47,544 nt of DNA from Chara braunii (GCA_003427395.1 BFEA01000011.1:508991-556534); one strand, 5' to 3'; positions 10,981 through 23,153 are shown, counted from the first letter of the stretch. The notes: generated from the letters alone by a model not told the origin. Translations and numbers: made by a program.

Positions 10981-11439
10981 AGTGGGGGGAGGAGGTGACA
11001 ATGTCTTGGTGTCCGGTTTGTGGATCGTATAGCGCTTCTATGGTTGTTCAGTGCGCACGTGCTCGAGCCATACTAAAAAAAATTTTGTCCATTGTTCCTT
11101 CCGTTAGTAACTTTGTCAGTCTACCTCTTATTCGTGTTCCCTCACAACGTTGTGTGACAAAGGTGTGAAATCGTTGTTGTAGCCTTCGAACCTCTGAACA
11201 ATCTTTTGGCTGTGTGTGCGGTATCTGTTGGACATTATGCGAGTTGTTTGGTTGATCTTGGTGCTCCAATTGCTGCAGTTGTTGGTGAACTTCCGTCTTC
11301 TGTTGATGTTTTCTAATAGCTAAGAGTTTGGAATATTCTTGACATTTTTTACCCAGATAGAACAGTCCGTTGTTAAATCAGTCTACATCTGCTGAATTTG
11401 TTGTTGTTGTGTGTGCCAGAATGCCCAACAGTCCTTAAT
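10981..11439 (-). pseudogene. LINE B endonuclease-RT linker
   Basis: Region between the RT and endonuclease domains of LINE B. The 11269-11048 frame is Gln- and Arg-rich. Part of it is alignable by eye with the equivalent stretch of LINE A (560-849). Confidence 0.55.
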
Positions 11440-12364
11440 TTAATTATGGAAGGTATTCTCTTTTAAGATAGAGGTATTGAGTTTGTAAAAGTCAAGTCCA
11501 CGGTCAGGTTTATGTCGGAACGACAAAATGACCATACACATTTTATGATAAAGGCCCGGGTAAGGACTGACAGGTAAGATTGCTGCTAGGAGCAGCGATC
11601 CTGCCATATCTTCTGATATCAGAGTCAAGTCTATCCGAAATCTCGACTAACCCTCAGTACCAGTCTTCCGTAGGCACGAATAGAACCTGGTATTCGGGTT
11701 TAGCCGTCGGAAGGACTCAAGAACTTTTAGAGACAGATATAACTCGTGGATTGTCCGCTCATCCTCTTCCACATACATCGGGGCAGGGGACGGTGTTCAC
11801 CATCTGTTCATCCATCAATCTGGGGCTGTGTTGCAGTCCCCTGCTATGATGACCAGAACCCCATCCAGGATTTGCGTCTTTATGTTCTAAAAAAAGGTTC
11901 TCCTCTCGACTACAGTGTTGGGGGCGTAGACACACAATGTGCATAAAATTTCAATTTCCAGCGTGACCAGGATGGACACCCATCGTCCCCCCTCCTGATC
12001 CACCATCCAATGCACTGGGTCCGCCCGGGACTCGGGGGGAATCCAGATGGCTACCCCTGCACTACCCGGTTCTTGGGGCATGGGCTTTGAAGGCCTTGTA
12101 TGTCCATATCATTTTGTGGATACGATTATGTTCCGGAGTGTCCATCAGGTGTGTTTACTGAACAGACACTATATCTGGCCAGTTCCTACCTCCCACCCCA
12201 CTCATTGAGTCCCAGATTGCATTTTGTTTTTCAGGTTTGCATGAGGCCAAGCCATTCACATTTAGGGACCTCATGTCCACATCTGTTGCTCGCCTGCGTT
12301 GGTTCCGGATACGGTCCTTCCCATACACCGCTTTAACCGGGTCAATCTTGCCCGAATTGTTCAT
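11440..12364 (-). pseudogene. LINE B endonuclease domain (EEP family), broken
   Basis: Minus-strand endonuclease of LINE B in three frames. 12364-12155 gives RSLNVNGLAS then DIVSVQ; 12081-11887 gives GVAIWIPPES...CVYAPNT; 11628-11440 gives the end block with YPGLYHKMCMVILSF. Order and motifs match LINE A, so the two are members of one family or close relatives. The GDFN-type block lies between the middle and last frames in a damaged stretch. Same strand and spacing as the RT downstream support a single ORF2 originally. Confidence 0.85.
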
Positions 12365-13200
12365 ATGTTCTTTGTATTACATAGCATGTTGTTGCCTCTT
12401 AACAACCCACTGCAGCAGATCTCATTCCCTGTCTGCCGTTCCCACCAAGGGGCCCAACCTGAGGAGGGCTCATAGACATTTTCTAACGTCCTGTTCAGTC
12501 CAGGTGTCACTGTGCCCGATTTTGGTTGTCCGTAGCTTCAGTAGCTGGGCATGAGTATCTCACTGTGCTACTTTGTTGGGGCTTGTTGTGATCGAGGTTA
12601 TTGCCTGTGCCCCTATTGATAAACTTTCTGTAATATGGCCTTCTAAATGCATTTGCAGAGTGTCGGTCGCTGCCTCAGATGTGTTATTATGTGGCTCCGC
12701 TTCAGTAGTTGGGCATGAGTGTTCGATGTGCTATTTTGTTGAGGCTTGTTGTGATCGATGTTATTGCCTGTGCCCTTGGTGATGAACTTTTTGTAACGTG
12801 GCCATCTAAATGCATATGCAGAATGCCGACCGGTACCTCAGATGTGTTGTTTTGTGGCGCTGCCCAGAATGATGACCAGCCATGTAGCGTGACCCTCCCC
12901 TGCCTGCCATTCTCTACTGGAGACAGTCCCACCTCCCATTTTTCGTATTTCTTTCGAACAGGGATGAGCATAACTATCCGCAGATTGATTTTTTTGATTT
13001 CATTGTGTTTTATTTTACTAGTCTCGGTCCGTCCGCTGTCTGCCTCTCTCTTTGGCTCTCTCGCTGACTCTCTCTCAAACTCTCTCCCTCCCTCTCTCTC
13101 TCTCTTTCTCTCTCTCATATCCCGTATGGCGTCCCATGAGGACATCGTGTTTCGGTGTGTGTGTGTGAGAATAAATGATATGAACGACAAGTGGCGGAAG
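12365..13200 (-). pseudogene. LINE B 5' region (probable ORF1 remnant and 5' UTR)
   Basis: Sequence upstream of the LINE B endonuclease on the minus strand. The 13190-12702 frame begins in a CT/GA-rich low-complexity tract (about 13020-13115, giving Arg/Glu repeats) and continues into ordinary composition. No RNA-binding or zinc-knuckle motif is visible, so ORF1 is inferred from position only. Confidence 0.4.
12541..12868. repeat. Tandem duplication, 2 copies of 164 bp
   Basis: Copy 1 starts at 12541 and copy 2 at 12705, both with GTAG(C/T)TGGGCATGAGT. Both contain GGCTTGTTGTGATCGA and TCTAAATGCAT(T/A)TGCAGA and end in CCTCAGATGTGTT. The copies differ at scattered positions. Confidence 0.88.
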
Positions 13201-14683
13201 TCTGTTTTTGGCGTAGTCTCATGTGATTACACCGTGTATTTCACCTTCACCACAAAATGGTTGCGGTGTCCGAAGCTTGGATGACCACGTCCTGTGTAAT
13301 GACATACCAAGCCGTCGGAAAATGGTTGTCTCTGCGTAAAGGTGTCATCTTTAATGTTGTACTCCTTTGGAATATGAATATCCGAGAATTTTGCAAATTA
13401 CTAACTTGGGAATTCATGCGCACCTTCAGACCACAAAACTTTTGGTTTCGTTTAATCATCTATAATGTCTTCTAAAATTACACATTTGTTGGAAATAGAT
13501 GCCTTAGGTAATTACACATCTGTTAGAATTCCACAAACGCAGGCCACAACGAATGTGCATGAGTGTGTTTTTCGTCGTGTTGGGTGATGTGGCGAGCCGG
13601 TCGGAATCGAGGGTGGGTGGTGGTGTTCGGGGTTCGATTTGTGGATGGTGTGTGTGGGTGCATGCCTTGTTTAGGTCACGTTGGGGGGGGGGAGAGGGGG
13701 GGAGTTGAAGGTCTGTTGCCTATTTCCGTGGGGGTGTTAGGGGCAGTAATGGGGGCCCCGACAGGGAGGGGGTTGGGTGCCATTTGCGGATGCTGCCCTC
13801 CGAGGACCGTTAGCCTTAGAGAATGACGAACACCTTGGAAGGTTGACGACGGTGGACCAGGCGTCCTTTCCAACCTTTCGTAGGGCGTGGAGTGGACGAC
13901 GATGGAGCCAGTAAAAAGCACGGGCAGCAGACGTGTCACTGTCAGTTGTCCTTGTCGCTCGATTGAAACGCACGGGCGGAGTGTTGGGAGGTCCTCCTCG
14001 CCCATCGCCCTTGCTCACGCATATGCACTACATTTTCTCAAGATTATCCGCATCAGCAGCCGTGACCTCCTTCCTACCTTCATTGACGCCTCTCGACTGT
14101 CTCGCCTCGCCTCCTTTTTCGTCGCCGCCTCCATATTGCCGTGTATCCACATTAAGGCATAGTGCGTGCAATCGTCTACCGGCTACGAGGACAGTGCCGC
14201 GGGCCTAGCCTGTCGTGCCCACGATCGCGTCGCCTTTCCATCCCACAACTTCCACACAGACTACTCCAGGTGTAGCCTTCTGCCAGGACTTTCAGTCGAC
14301 CGCCGTCAACCTTTTTGTCCCGCCGCGCCGCGCCGCACAAATGTCGAAAATGATCACCTTCCTCCTTCCTCCTCTCGCGTCTCATGATTGTTGTTTTCCA
14401 CTCCACTTTCATCGTCGATTGATCATTGTCTACCAACCGCGATACTCACGTTCTGCATGCTATTCTTCGGCTCCAGTTTGGAGTGCTCGTCGATTGATCA
14501 TCGTCTACCAACCGCGATACTCACGTTCTGCATGCTATTCTCCGGCGCCAGTTTGGAGTGCTCCACGAAGGTGAATTTCGCTAGGGGCAGTCGTCGACGT
14601 CCACGTCGCCAACCCAACAGCCGCATTTTACGCAGATTGCCACATCAGCGGCCGCGTGGAAGATGAGCCCGGTTGATAAGTGA
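13201..14683. other. Intergenic, no supported gene
   Basis: 13560-13760 is G-rich with a long G run at about 13683-13701. Several overlapping open frames occur at 13560-14670 on both strands without any recognisable domain, and their overlap in high-GC sequence suggests chance. The stretch may be leader sequence of the pseudogene that follows. Confidence 0.4.
14413..14562. repeat. Tandem duplication, 2 copies of 75 bp
   Basis: Copies begin CGTCGATTGATCAT at 14413 and 14488 and both end in CCAGTTTGGAGTGCT. They differ at only about three positions, so the duplication is recent compared with the decay around it. The 75-bp unit would preserve a reading frame. Confidence 0.92.
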
Positions 14684-16493
14684 TTGCAGGCTCATTGCCA
14701 ACGTGTTCACCGCCCTTTTGTGGAAGGTGCCCACTCGCGGAGACGTCACCAACACGATACTGCTCTTGTCGCTGTAGTCATCTTCAGCATGTCATCTCGC
14801 AGCGGTGGTCATGGCAAGAAGAGGGACAGTTGCGTAGGTGATGTGCTGGCGCTGGAGAAGAGTGGAGGGCATGCCGCGAAGAAGAGGAAGGCTGTTGTGG
14901 GGGGCCCTTCCATCAGAGGAGGCTTGAGGGAAGACGTGTGGGTTAGGGATCCAACAACTTTCGATGACGATGATGAATTCAAGGAGAAGGCGACGGTGGG
15001 AGCTGCGAGAAAATTGTCGAAGCGCGCAGAAGGCGGGGTCCGAATAAATGACGGGGGGCGTCAAGGTATTCAACAACCCCGCGGTGGGGGGTTCCGTGGT
15101 GGGAATGATGGAGTCATCGACGTGGACGTCGTTGCTGTGCCGGCGGAGGTCGTAGTGAAGGCAGGGGCTTAGACGGGCCTTGCGGGGGAAATGCCACAAC
15201 AACACGTGTCACTAGGCCACTAGAGGGGCAGCAGTTTGGATGGGGTCCTTCTAGCCCCACCACACCACGGGGACATACACTTTCGGAGGTGGGGGGGTGT
15301 GAATGGAGCGTTGCAAGGGAGCGGCCAAGGAGCGTAGCGCACGCCCCTGGCGAATGCACAAAGGGGTGTCGTGGCTTGGTCTTCGAGAGGGGGGGTGGCT
15401 GCAATGCTCCGGGAAAGTCGTGGGTATGGCGATGACGACGAGCCTGTGGTGAACAGGCAGCGGCGAGGGCATGTAAGAGAGGGGATCGACGCACGAACCA
15501 AACTTTGGGTAGATGATTTGTGCTTATGGAACGAGACAGAGGGTAATGGCCTGTTTAAGTTGATCCAGGAGGCGCGACTGCATTTGGTGGCCATCGCCAA
15601 TGGAGTTGCGCCTCCCGACATCTGTCGGAATATAGTAATCCTGCACAACAGCATCTCCCAACACAAAATCGACGACGAGTCGGAGCTGAAGGCGGCGAAG
15701 GACAGGGGGTAGAAAGTGTCGAGCATCGCCTTGTGCGTCATTCATGGGTGGATCTTCAAGCCCACACGTCGGTCGCGGGGCTGCCGCGCGACTTATGGAT
15801 ACGTGCTCAACCACGTGGCGACGGTGACCACCTGTGCCATGTGGTTTGGAGAGGACTGATGCAAGTGGTGGCAATGCCATGGTTTTCCACGGAAAGCTGA
15901 AGATGGATATGAGACTCCCTATTTGGCTCATCGACACGCACATCTAGGACAGACACGAGGACGACGAGTTGTCGTCGTATCAAGAGGTGAGCCTGCAGCG
16001 GCTTGTGGGGGCTTTCATGAGCGCCGTCACTCTGGCGGAGGGGATAGATGGTGGCTGCGTCTCGTACGAGAGGTTGAAAAACATGGTAGAGACTATGAGG
16101 CTTCTACTTGCAGCGACGATGTGACTCATGCGGATGAGCGGGGATACTTTGCGTTCGTATTTCGACGCGTCGTTCTTTTTTCAACTCACAGCAGAACCCA
16201 CACTGGTGGCCTCCATGCATCACTCCTTCAACGCTCGTGGGCATATTGTTTAAGCAGCCACATTCGTCACGGAGAGAATCAGCAAGGTTGCCATGACGTT
16301 CGCGGACCCTCCTGTCCACATCCCGGATCGGGCATCTTGCGGCATCACTTTTGAATATGAAGCCACTTGGATGTCGCCCATGCATGTGAAAAAGTTGGAT
16401 GGATTGGGAACAGGCCCCCCAGAGGAAGAAGAAGATGAACCGGCGGTGCAGACAAAGCTGGAGGGGGGTAGTCATTTGAAGGTGGCGTGGTGA
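14684..16493 (+). pseudogene. Unrecognised protein family, long decayed ORF
   Basis: One plus-strand frame runs from 14684 to about 15875 through in-frame stops at 15170, about 15222, about 15342, 15710 and about 15858. After a single frame change it continues to a TGA at 16491-16493, interrupted by three more stops (about 15943, 16121, 16252). Between the stops the reading is rich in ordinary structured sequence: Lys/Arg-rich N-terminal part (GKKRD, AKKRKAVV), then TKLWVDDLCLWN, IHGWIFKPTRRSRG, AMWFGED, PIWLIDTHI, SYQEVSLQRLVGAF, FADPPVHIPDRAS and a Glu-rich tail (PPEEEEDEP). I do not recognise a named domain. The basic N-terminus, and a Harbinger transposase lying convergently 1.2 kb downstream, would fit a transposon accessory protein, but this is speculation. 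Confidence 0.6.
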
Positions 16494-17730
16494 GACGACG
16501 GCGGCGGATGGTTTGTGAGAGTGGGCTGGGGCGTACGTGGAGGTTGTCGTCTTGCAAAGGAGGGAAGATGGCTGGCGGTCGGTTCATCAAGCTGTAGGTG
16601 TATGGGTGGTGCTTGCACGTTTTCTCTTTCGGCTTTTGTTAGCAGGGTGGAGGAACGCGCCGATGTGCATTCGTCCTATTTTCATATCGCCTTTTGTGTA
16701 GGATGCGGTTTAACGGGGTTGGCTGCCATCTGTGATGGGGAAAATGTAATGATCAGTTTGTTTTAGTGCATGGTGCAAGGATGGAAAGGGGGGTTTTGTT
16801 GCACCATGTCTTATTTCAGAACTATGCATGTGCTGTTCGGTGCCGCCACAACGAACTTTGATTTTTGTTACCGTACACTTGTCATCCAAATGCGAGTGTG
16901 ATGGTTGCTCTTTGTGAATTGGTGGCTGCCCTCCCACCGTTTTGCTTTGTTATGGAAATATTTGAAGACACCCTTTGTAATGCATGCCTTCCTTCAGTGT
17001 TGATTGCGCATCCGTGTCTTTTGCTTAATTATTTGAAACGCCTCCCGCAAGAACACAACAGATACAACTTCACGAAAGGAAACAAACAAAATATACAAAA
17101 GAAAAAGAACGGAAAAATAATTATTAAGAAATAATGAGAAACTTGGAACAATACATTCACTGCATGTAACCCATCAGAAGAGCACGAACGACGAGCGCAC
17201 CATTCTCACACGAGAGCGGCCAACACACAGCACGCCACGTTATCACAGAGGTTGACACACGACCGTAAGCAAAAGGTCACACATTTCGTTGCGAAAAAAC
17301 AGACAATCTCTAATAAACGAGGCCCGTAGATAAGACTTCATAGAAATACAAAAATGACATCGACAACGACACGAGCCAACGACTACGATGTCAGAATAGC
17401 ACTCCACGAACGACGGTAGCTCATCCTAATGATGATAAAACAAAAAATTACAAAAAAGACAATATATCAGATGCACACGTCAATCTTCTTCCGACAACAA
17501 CCCAGTCCCGAAAGGAAGAACAACAAACGCTTTGATAAATTGACATGGTGAAAGACCTTCGCCCACCGTATGCCGCCACATGGACGCAGGGGTGACGACC
17601 ATTGCTGGCCACGTCGGAGCACCATTGGGGACGCATGCAGTGACGACGACTGGGGTGGTGTTGTGTATATCCGTTCGCCCACGCCAGAGATCTGATGCCG
17701 CCGTCACAACCAACCTACGACAGATGGTCG
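16494..17730. other. Intergenic between the two convergent pseudogenes
   Basis: Probably 3' flanking sequence of the pseudogene above, then AT-rich sequence at 17040-17140 and 17420-17470. No coding motif and no clear terminal inverted repeat were found. Confidence 0.4.
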
Positions 17731-19229
17731 TCACTGCCCACTCATCCGCTCCGCCAATGCGTCCCTCAGAATGAGCGCATCTCCCTTCGCCATTTCCATG
17801 CACACTGGCTTGAGGGGGCGTTGGGATCCAGTGAACGACGCACCTCGTTTGCGTCCACCTCCCACAGCAGACTGTCGTCGAAAGGGATGCCAATGTCGAT
17901 GAGTATGTTGTGTAGAATGCAGATGGTGACAAACTGCAGCGACAACCTCTCGATGTTCGTCTTGTGTGACTGCAAGAATAGCCTCCACATCCCTTTCAGC
18001 CTGTTGAAAACCCTTCAACTGCCCCCCTCACGGTCTTTTGCTTGTTGTCGAAGCAAAACTCCGACGGGTGTTCACTACTGCAGCCATACGAAACCGCTAT
18101 CCATTCCGAGAGGGGTTAACCATTGTCGCCCAACAGATAATCGTTGGTCTGCATTTCAAAGGGGAGCATCACAGGTGGTCCCGTAAAAAGCTCACGCGGC
18201 TCGGCACGTGCCCATAGACTGAATCCTCACGTCCTGTCAGCTTCTTGTATAGCCGATGAAGACGTCCATTACACGCGAGTTCAGATTGACGACCACCTGC
18301 GCGACTACTAAGAAACGTCGTTTCCTATCGTAGTAGTCCTCGCAGGGGGTATTCGCCGGTTTATCAATGTAGATACGAGTGCAGTCGATACACCCATGGC
18401 AGTTCGGGAAGCCTTTGTCAGTGAAAGCGCTTAGGACGACTGACTTCTGCACCCTCGTCGGTCATGAAATCTTATTCTGGTACACTATCAGCAACGCCCC
18501 AGTTACGTCCCGCACCGCCACCAATCCTGAAGATTCGCCGATGCCGAAGTTGCACATGCCACTCTCGTACGTGAAAGTGTAGGACGACCGACTTCTGCAC
18601 CCCCGTCGGCCATGAAATCTTCTCCCGGTACATTGTCAGGAACCCCGCAGTTACGTCTCCCCCGGGGCCCACCTGTACAATGCATAAGCGATGATATGAT
18701 CAGGTTGTATGGGTTCCTTTTAGAACTTCACACGCTGCTGCTGGAAGGGCGACAAAGCTTCCGCAATCTCCCGAAAGACGCGTGGCGACATGCGTAGCTT
18801 GTCCCGAAAGTAATCTTTCGTGGCGTCGTCGCATTGCCGCAGATCCTCCCATGTCCCCGAGTCCTTTTCATCCACCACCTGGGCGTCGCTCAGGGTAAAA
18901 CTCCGCAACTCATGGTGCAGCACACCTGAACGACGACGTCGCAGATGGGTGGTGGTGTCCAAGCGTTCCACCGCCATAGACTGCATCGTCTTTTCCCTCT
19001 GTGCACAGATCTGCGCTTTCATTGTCCCCTCAATCCTCTCCAGCTGACAATGGAGAAGCACGACGTTAACGATTGTTGCCACTGTCGTTCTCTTCGCCGT
19101 GCTCAATTTTGAACGCTCCTCACATTGTTGGCGACATCCATCGCCACAAAGGGTGCGGAAATGACCATCGCCAACGCCCACAAACTCCACCGACTCTCCA
19201 CTGGATGACGAAAACGCACCGCTTGACAA
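17731..19229 (-). pseudogene. PIF/Harbinger-type DDE transposase, broken
   Basis: Minus-strand pseudogene of a DDE transposase (DDE_Tnp_4 type) that would excise and insert its element. From 19229 downward: Ser-rich start, then an N-terminal helical domain ending TKDYFRDKLRMSPRVFREI near 18770. The 18452-18237 frame gives GCIDCTRIYID (first catalytic Asp), an EDYYDRKRRF block and VMDVFIGYTRS (second Asp). About 18060-18000 gives a region with the expected third acidic residue (Glu) followed by a KGMWRLF segment. The C-terminal frame (17990-17766) contains CILHNILIDIGIPFD, the ILHN motif typical of the family. Stops and frame changes separate the blocks, and a partial duplication lies at 18421-18667. 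I found no TIRs or 3-bp TSD. Confidence 0.85.
18421..18667. repeat. Partial duplication inside the transposase, about 95 bp, copies about 150 bp apart
   Basis: About 18421-18518 and about 18570-18667 share GTGAAAG...TAGGACGAC(T/C)GACTTCTGCACCC, then TCGG(T/C)CATGAAATCTT, then CAGTTACGTC. The copies are diverged and separated by about 50 bp. Confidence 0.75.
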
Positions 19230-20919
19230 GAGGGACCGGCGTTGTGTTGCAAGTCTACACGACGCTTTCCGCCACTCTCCGTGCAGATGGGCACTAAGGA
19301 CAACCGCGATGGCACATGCCGATCTGCATTCACCCCAACAACGTCATTCGAAATTTGAATTTCGAACCTGGACTTTCGGGCATTTTATTTTTTCATTTTT
19401 GGACGGCTGCCGCCGCCATTCGAATTTTCCCTAGACCACGCCGTCCACACTGACAAAAGCCCATGGACCACTTCCAGCCCCCCTCCCGCCTCTCCCTCCT
19501 CCCCCCCCCGTGGCCAGCGAGCCCGTGGCAGCCACTCCTCGGGCGACCTTTCCAAGGACGAGTGGAATGACGCCCGAAAATATCTTGGGTCACTCAAAGG
19601 AAAACCTCTTGGGCCCAAGGTCGACCCGAGGATTGTCTAACGAGCCCCTCTTTGTGGCTCAACAGTTCTAGCTGTGTCAGATGGCATAGCTTCTCCTAAA
19701 GGCACTTCATTTCGTAATGGCCGAGTCGGCGTTTCATGAAGAAGTCGGACGGGCAATCTTCTGCCTGACTCACAGGCTTGACATTCCAAAGTTGTGGCAG
19801 CGGCTTGCAACCATGGGGAAAAAAATGTCATTATAAGGTTGTCAAACCTTGGGCAGCCTCCATCGGACATTAAGGAAATTTGTGGCACTGGCCTTATGCT
19901 GGTCAGAGGATGGTGCAACGTGAAAGGAGAGGGGAAGGGCTCAAAGGAGCACCAAGCTCAAATTTGCTCCAGGCCTCGCTCCACTACTCTCCACATGCAC
20001 AAAAAGACAAAAAATATGCAATGTATCTTTCCATGTAAAAGGGGAGGAGTCCATCTCATTTTGCACATTTGGAGAGTAGTGGAGTGAGACCTTATAGAAA
20101 ATGCTCCAATGCAAAGGCACAGATGTTGAACAGGGCACGCTTAGGCTAGGACTTTGTGAACTGAATATCTTCTGAGCAAGCTGCCAGAATGGAACGTCCT
20201 AGTGCGTGAAGAAGTCCTTTGGAATTTCTCCTGGCCAGCTATTTGTGCATTTTTAAGATCTCACGTGTGGAAATAGGAGTTGGGTCCTTCGGTACATCCA
20301 TTAGAAATTGGACGAATGATATGAAAGATTAGCAATCCCCTCCCCCCCCCAAAAAAAAAAAAATTAAAAAAAAAATGATTGGCTCATATGTACAGTCTGA
20401 AAGAGGACTATTGTCTAATGGAATACTAAGACTAGGACTGACTTAGTGAATATTGGTGAAATCGCGTCAGATTCAACATTATGCTGAGCCGCAGTGACAT
20501 TGTAGCCAAATTTGCAAGGGTTCCTGTTGGACTACTAAGTTCGATCTTTGGAGTCATCGCTATTCTGAGTGGGGCCAAAGTTTGTCGAAATTGCTATTAT
20601 CTTTCCATGATCATAAAGTGTGGTCGCTATTTTCTATGTGGGTCCCCGAGAGTAGCCTCTAATCCATCTACGAAGAATCACGCATGCTTTGGGTGAGCCT
20701 CCGATCCTTGGGAGGCCGAAACGAAACGATGTCCGCCGATGAGAGTTATCAACGGCGGCCGTCGGCGGGCCCAACCCTCGATGTCTTAGGAACATATATA
20801 TTGAATTATTTTCCCATTTTTCCAATAGTGGGAAAGGTAGTGGTGGTTTAATACTGAAGTTTGCTTTATGTAAAAAAAAAATCAAAGAGGCTAGGATTCC
20901 CTCCACATCTCAACCCGGA
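19230..20919. other. Intergenic with a foldback and a C/A-rich tract
   Basis: No gene supported. Contains the hairpin at 19973-20090 and a run of C then A at about 20340-20375. 19500-19510 is also C-rich. Confidence 0.5.
19973..20090. repeat. Foldback / MITE-like inverted repeat
   Basis: CTCCACTACTCTCCA at 19979-19993 is perfectly inverted as TGGAGAGTAGTGGAG at 20070-20084. Pairing extends on both sides with a few mismatches (left arm about 19973-20002, right arm about 20061-20090) around a loop of roughly 60 bp. Confidence 0.8.
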
Positions 20920-21873
20920 GTGCTGAGGCCTTTACCCAGATTCGGCTCAGGGCTGGAAATCGGGACCAGCATACCGACAGCTAGACAAAGGAGATCAGAA
21001 ATCAATGGTTTCTTTGCACCTTCTTTTCCAGACTACCCGGAGTGTCAGGCGGCGGAGCCGTCTATGAAACTTCAGTGTCCATTTCTCGATTCCACTTGGT
21101 TGCGCGAAGCACATGAGCAACGCCAATGCATTGTCTGTGAGGTTCTTGCCAGTGACCCTATTCGAGAGTTATGTGCCATAATGCCAGAGTTGCTGAACCT
21201 TCAGGCATTCCAGAAGGCGGTGGGCGAAGTCTTCTGCCACACCCCTCTTGCAAAAATTGTACAGAACCCATCAAACACACCCCTGTTGGCCTGCGTCCTT
21301 CGCTTGCTCGGCCACAAATTGACTGGCAATGCTTGGTACGTGATAAGGCATTGCATACTTCAGACCTGGTATTGCGGGTTTGCAGTACCACATTCAATGA
21401 AATCTTAGTCAGATGTCCTAGGCCTGCGGGCAGATTCCTTGCCCACCGTTGGGATGAGGCTGATTGGGTGCTCGCCGACCTTCGTTTTAGTGTGTATCCA
21501 AGCCTGGTGAAGTATCTAAGGATATTGATTTGGCGTCCTGCTCTGCCTGTCGCCGAAGAGATCTTCCATGCCCATTCTGCCGGGTCGAATTCCAATCGGC
21601 GTGCTCTGCTCAAGGATTTTGTGGTCCTCGTCTTCTTACTCTCACTTTTCTCAGATGGCAGAATTTGACAACCACCTGAGCACGACAGGTTCTGTTGACC
21701 CGACTGACCGTCTGACCCATCTGCAGTATGTCAACGACCAAGGCTTTTGTGCCCCACCGAGGATCCACTAGTTGCAAAAGAGGGGTTGCCTGAGCACTTC
21801 GCCCCTTGTCAACAGCCGCTAAACCTTTGCAGGGAAGATCTCCCTCCAAATACAAAATAAGTATGTCTGGCAA
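20920..21873 (-). pseudogene. LINE C, 3' fragment of ORF2 (C-terminal zinc region)
   Basis: Minus-strand fragment related to the 3' part of LINE B. The 21613-21158 frame begins with FDPAEWAW, comparable to FDPDEWRW in LINE B. A neighbouring frame around 21300-21190 reads YNFCKRGVAEDFAHRLLEC followed by QQLW, matching the Cys/His pattern of the LINE ORF2 C-terminal domain. A further frame (21873-21610) lies upstream of it. In-frame stops flank the zinc-like block. No RT or endonuclease is attached; the fragment ends near the LTR element at 22038. Confidence 0.65.
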
Positions 21874-22116
21874 GCGTTGTTACTAGCCTGTTAGCCCTCC
21901 GCCTCTGCTCGTAGTGGTGCACATCTCCCATGTCGGCCTCCCTTCTCCCTGCCCAGAACTTTGACATAATCCAGAAAATGGAAGACCGTACCTCTCACTT
22001 TTTGACGTTCAGTCTTTGGTCCACAACAGGAGACCAGTGTCACGACCTTTGGATCCCGAATAACGTTCCGGCACTTGAGAACCGGTACATAGCCAAGTTG
22101 TGCACGACAGAGAAAT

Positions 22117-22465
22117 CCGGAGAAAGGAGACAAGAGAGATAGAAAATACAAAGGACTAGGATGAGGCGGACGATGTCAAAGAGCCGGAAGGAAGGCCAAG
22201 GCCGAGGGAGTCTTGAGACCCAAAATACGGACCCGGAGAAAAGAGACAAGAGAGATAGAAAATACAAAGGACTAGGATGAGGCGGACGAAGTCAAAGAGC
22301 CGGAAGGAAGGCCAAGGCCGAGGGAGTCTTGAGACCCAAAATACGGACCCGGAGAAAAGAGACAAGAGAGATAGAAAATACAAAGGACTAGGATGAGGCG
22401 GACGACGTCAAAGAGCCGGAAGGAAGGCCGAGGCCGAGGGAGTCTTGAGACCCAAAATACGGACC
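22117..22465. repeat. 116-bp tandem repeat, 3 copies, in the 5' LTR
   Basis: Copies begin CCGGAGAAA(A/G)GAGAC at 22117, 22233 and 22349. They are nearly identical. The 3' LTR has only one equivalent unit (about 38309-38425), so the triplication arose in this copy or in assembly. Confidence 0.95.
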
Positions 22466-23153
22466 GGAAGGTCACGACTATGAAATACACCGCGGAAAAT
22501 TAGTAAAAATCGTCCCTTTTTGAAAAAAGGAGGTCATCAGAAAAACAAAAAATAACTAAGCACGGAGTGCCACAGAAATGAGAAGGATCATGACGCCAAG
22601 GGAAATAGCACCCTGGTGACCGCCGCGCGTGAACCTATCACAAAGCCCGGGAGAACCGTCCCAATTGTGGCATAGGGAAGGCCTAAACAACCATAGACCA
22701 AGCAAGCAGGATGTGAAAGATTAGTAGAGACCGTCCGAGAAGATTGCCCAAAGTTTGGGCAATCTAGAACAAAATAATAAAACGGTTTTGAAAACCAAGT
22801 GGAAAAAGGCCGCCAAAGAACCGAGAGGAGACAGACCACAACGGGGCGTCAAGGCCACACGAGAAGGGGACCTTGACGACCAGAGGGCATTAAGAGAAAG
22901 AAGGCACAAAGTGTCGAGGACCACCGGCGAGACGAAGTGTAGGGGATCACTGGCGGGACAAGTGCCGGGGACCACCAGCGGGACAAGAGTTGGCGGGACC
23001 ACCGACGGGACCAACAGCGCGACAAGTACCGGCGAGACCACTAGGCGGGACAAGTGCCGAGGACTAATGCGGGACAAGAGGTGGGGACATGAAAAGGTCT
23101 CAAGAAGGATTGTGGAGCGATATGAGGGAAAAATATAATTAAACCAAGGTGTA

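Noticed and set aside
20920-21408. 162-residue plus-strand frame
   Set aside because: The opposite strand carries a recognisable LINE C-terminal Cys/His region, so the plus frame is its shadow.
22117-22465. CRISPR-like array
   Set aside because: Copies are 116 bp and contiguous with no spacers.
22040-22490. Nested minus-strand frames beginning MYFLSLLS
   Set aside because: They are the same sequence repeated by the 116-bp tandem unit and lie antisense within an LTR.
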